A DNA stretch of 32,558 nt from an uncultured Prevotellaceae bacterium (lineage in GTDB: Bacteria; Bacteroidota; Bacteroidia; Bacteroidales; Bacteroidaceae): positions 1 through 32,558 of the forward strand of contig CACZMV010000029.1 in assembly GCA_902782305.1 (NCBI GenBank). The letters run 5' to 3'. Below, piece after piece: positions 32,007 to 32,558 of this stretch. Within the stretch, counting starts at the first letter, position 1; each line of letters opens with the position of its first letter. The notes beneath the pieces are model-generated. The model made no database searches and was not told the DNA's origin. It saw only the letters and a program-made list of their open reading frames with translations. The position numbers and the translations under genes were made by a program.

Positions 32007-32079
32007 GCGGAAATAGCTCAGTTGATAGAGCACTAGCCTTCCAAGCTGGGGGTCGCGGGTTTGAGCCCCGTTTTCCGCT
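32007..32079 (+). tRNA. tRNA-Gly (anticodon TCC)
   Basis: 73 nt: acceptor GCGGAAA/TTTCCGC, D-stem GCTC/GAGC, anticodon stem CTAGC/GCTGG, loop CTTCCAA, discriminator T. The D-loop is AGTTGATA (G18, A19) and the T-loop TTTGAGC (T56), so the usual G19-C56 pair is replaced by A19-U56. Confidence 0.95.
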
Positions 32080-32087
32080 CATAGCTC

Positions 32088-32159
<72 letters not shown>

Positions 32160-32219
32160 CAAAGAGAAAACGATTTAAATCGCATATTTCATTTATAAAA
32201 TAATAAACAAAGAAAAGCT

Positions 32220-32558
32220 ATGGCTAAAGAACAATTTGTGCGCACCAAACCGCACGTAAACATCGGTACTATTGGTCACGTTGACCACGGTAAGACAACT
32301 CTGACTGCTGCTATCACCACCGTATTGGCTAAGCAGGGTCTTTCTGAGGTTAAGTCTTTCGACCAGATTGACAATGCTCCTGAGGAGAAGGAGCGTGGTA
32401 TCACTATTAACACTGCACACGTTGAGTATGAGACTGCTAAGCGTCACTATGCTCACGTAGACTGCCCGGGACACGCTGACTATGTGAAGAACATGGTAAC
32501 TGGTGCTGCTCAGATGGATGGTGCTATCCTCGTAGTTGCTGCTACTGACGGTCCTATG
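32220..32558 (+). CDS. tuf: Elongation factor Tu, 5' part
   Basis: The first 113 codons of EF-Tu, cut by the window end. The GTPase that delivers aminoacyl-tRNA to the ribosome is recognised by [20 protein letters not shown] at the start, the P-loop GHVDHGKT, the switch I region ([15 protein letters not shown]) and the G3 motif [12 protein letters not shown]. No Shine-Dalgarno is visible; the leader is A-rich (ATAATAAACAAAGAAAAGCT). It is co-transcribed with the four tRNAs upstream, the same order as in E. coli tufB. Confidence 0.98.
   Translation, partial: MAKEQFVRTKPHVNIGTIGHVDHGKTTLTAAITTVLAKQGLSEVKSFDQIDNAPEEKERGITINTAHVEYETAKRHYAHVDCPGHADYVKNMVTGAAQMDGAILVVAATDGPM

Overview
The window is a chromosomal stretch of a Bacteroidales bacterium, most likely Prevotella/Segatella-like (Prevotellaceae). 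The evidence is a type IX secretion core operon (porP-gldKLMN), a SusC/SusD pair, a FadL/TodX-type porin, and many copies of the Bacteroidota promoter (TTTG or TTG, about 19-20 bp, TAnnTTTG). Shine-Dalgarno sequences are almost absent. No species can be assigned from sequence alone.

Layout. Positions 1-151: 3' end of a 5S rRNA (end of an rRNA operon) and two terminators. 212-1585: a Bacteroidales hypothetical protein, a PduO-type cobalamin adenosyltransferase and a DUF2795 protein. 1646-7618: porP, gldK, gldL, gldM, gldN, the outer-membrane partner and trans-envelope motor of type IX secretion. 7703-8335: a separately promoted and terminated beta-barrel protein. 8336-8628: a 21-bp palindromic repeat array and the priA promoter. 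8629-10896: priA. 10891-14520 (minus strand): a FadL-like porin and the 7TM-HD phosphohydrolase pgpH. 14638-17985: gltX, waaA and a gamma carbonic anhydrase in one probable operon. 17978-19075 (minus): a membrane-anchored metallophosphoesterase. 19122-26516: a DUF5703/GH-like secreted enzyme followed by susC and susD, which looks like a very small polysaccharide-utilisation locus. 26517-27169: a gene-poor interval dominated by a long inverted-repeat element. 27170-28162 (minus): mdh. 28306-30096: a three-domain aminopeptidase P. 30215-31702: rpsU (bS21), a Xer-type tyrosine recombinase and hpf. 31799-32558: tRNA-Thr(TGT), tRNA-Tyr(GTA), tRNA-Gly(TCC), tRNA-Thr(GGT) and the 5' part of tuf, in the same order as the E. 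coli thrU-tyrU-glyT-thrT-tufB operon.

Most genes are housekeeping or standard Bacteroidales functions; the unusual material is in small-scale structure. (i) Degenerate 7-nt tandem repeats recur at gene junctions (gldL/gldM, gldM/gldN, waaA/carbonic anhydrase, after pgpH). They also occur in frame inside three genes (gldN signal peptide, metallophosphoesterase, DUF5703 protein). (ii) A 437-bp element at 26584-27020 has collinear inverted arms with a perfect 39-bp core built of 12-bp repeats. (iii) Four exact-period 21-bp palindromes lie upstream of priA. (iv) hpf carries a textbook AGGAGGT ribosome-binding site close to the gene for bS21, the protein implicated in hiding the anti-Shine-Dalgarno in this phylum. 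(v) tRNA-Gly shows a paired change of the near-invariant G19-C56 elbow contact to A19-U56. (vi) A promoter-like element points antisense across the susC leader.
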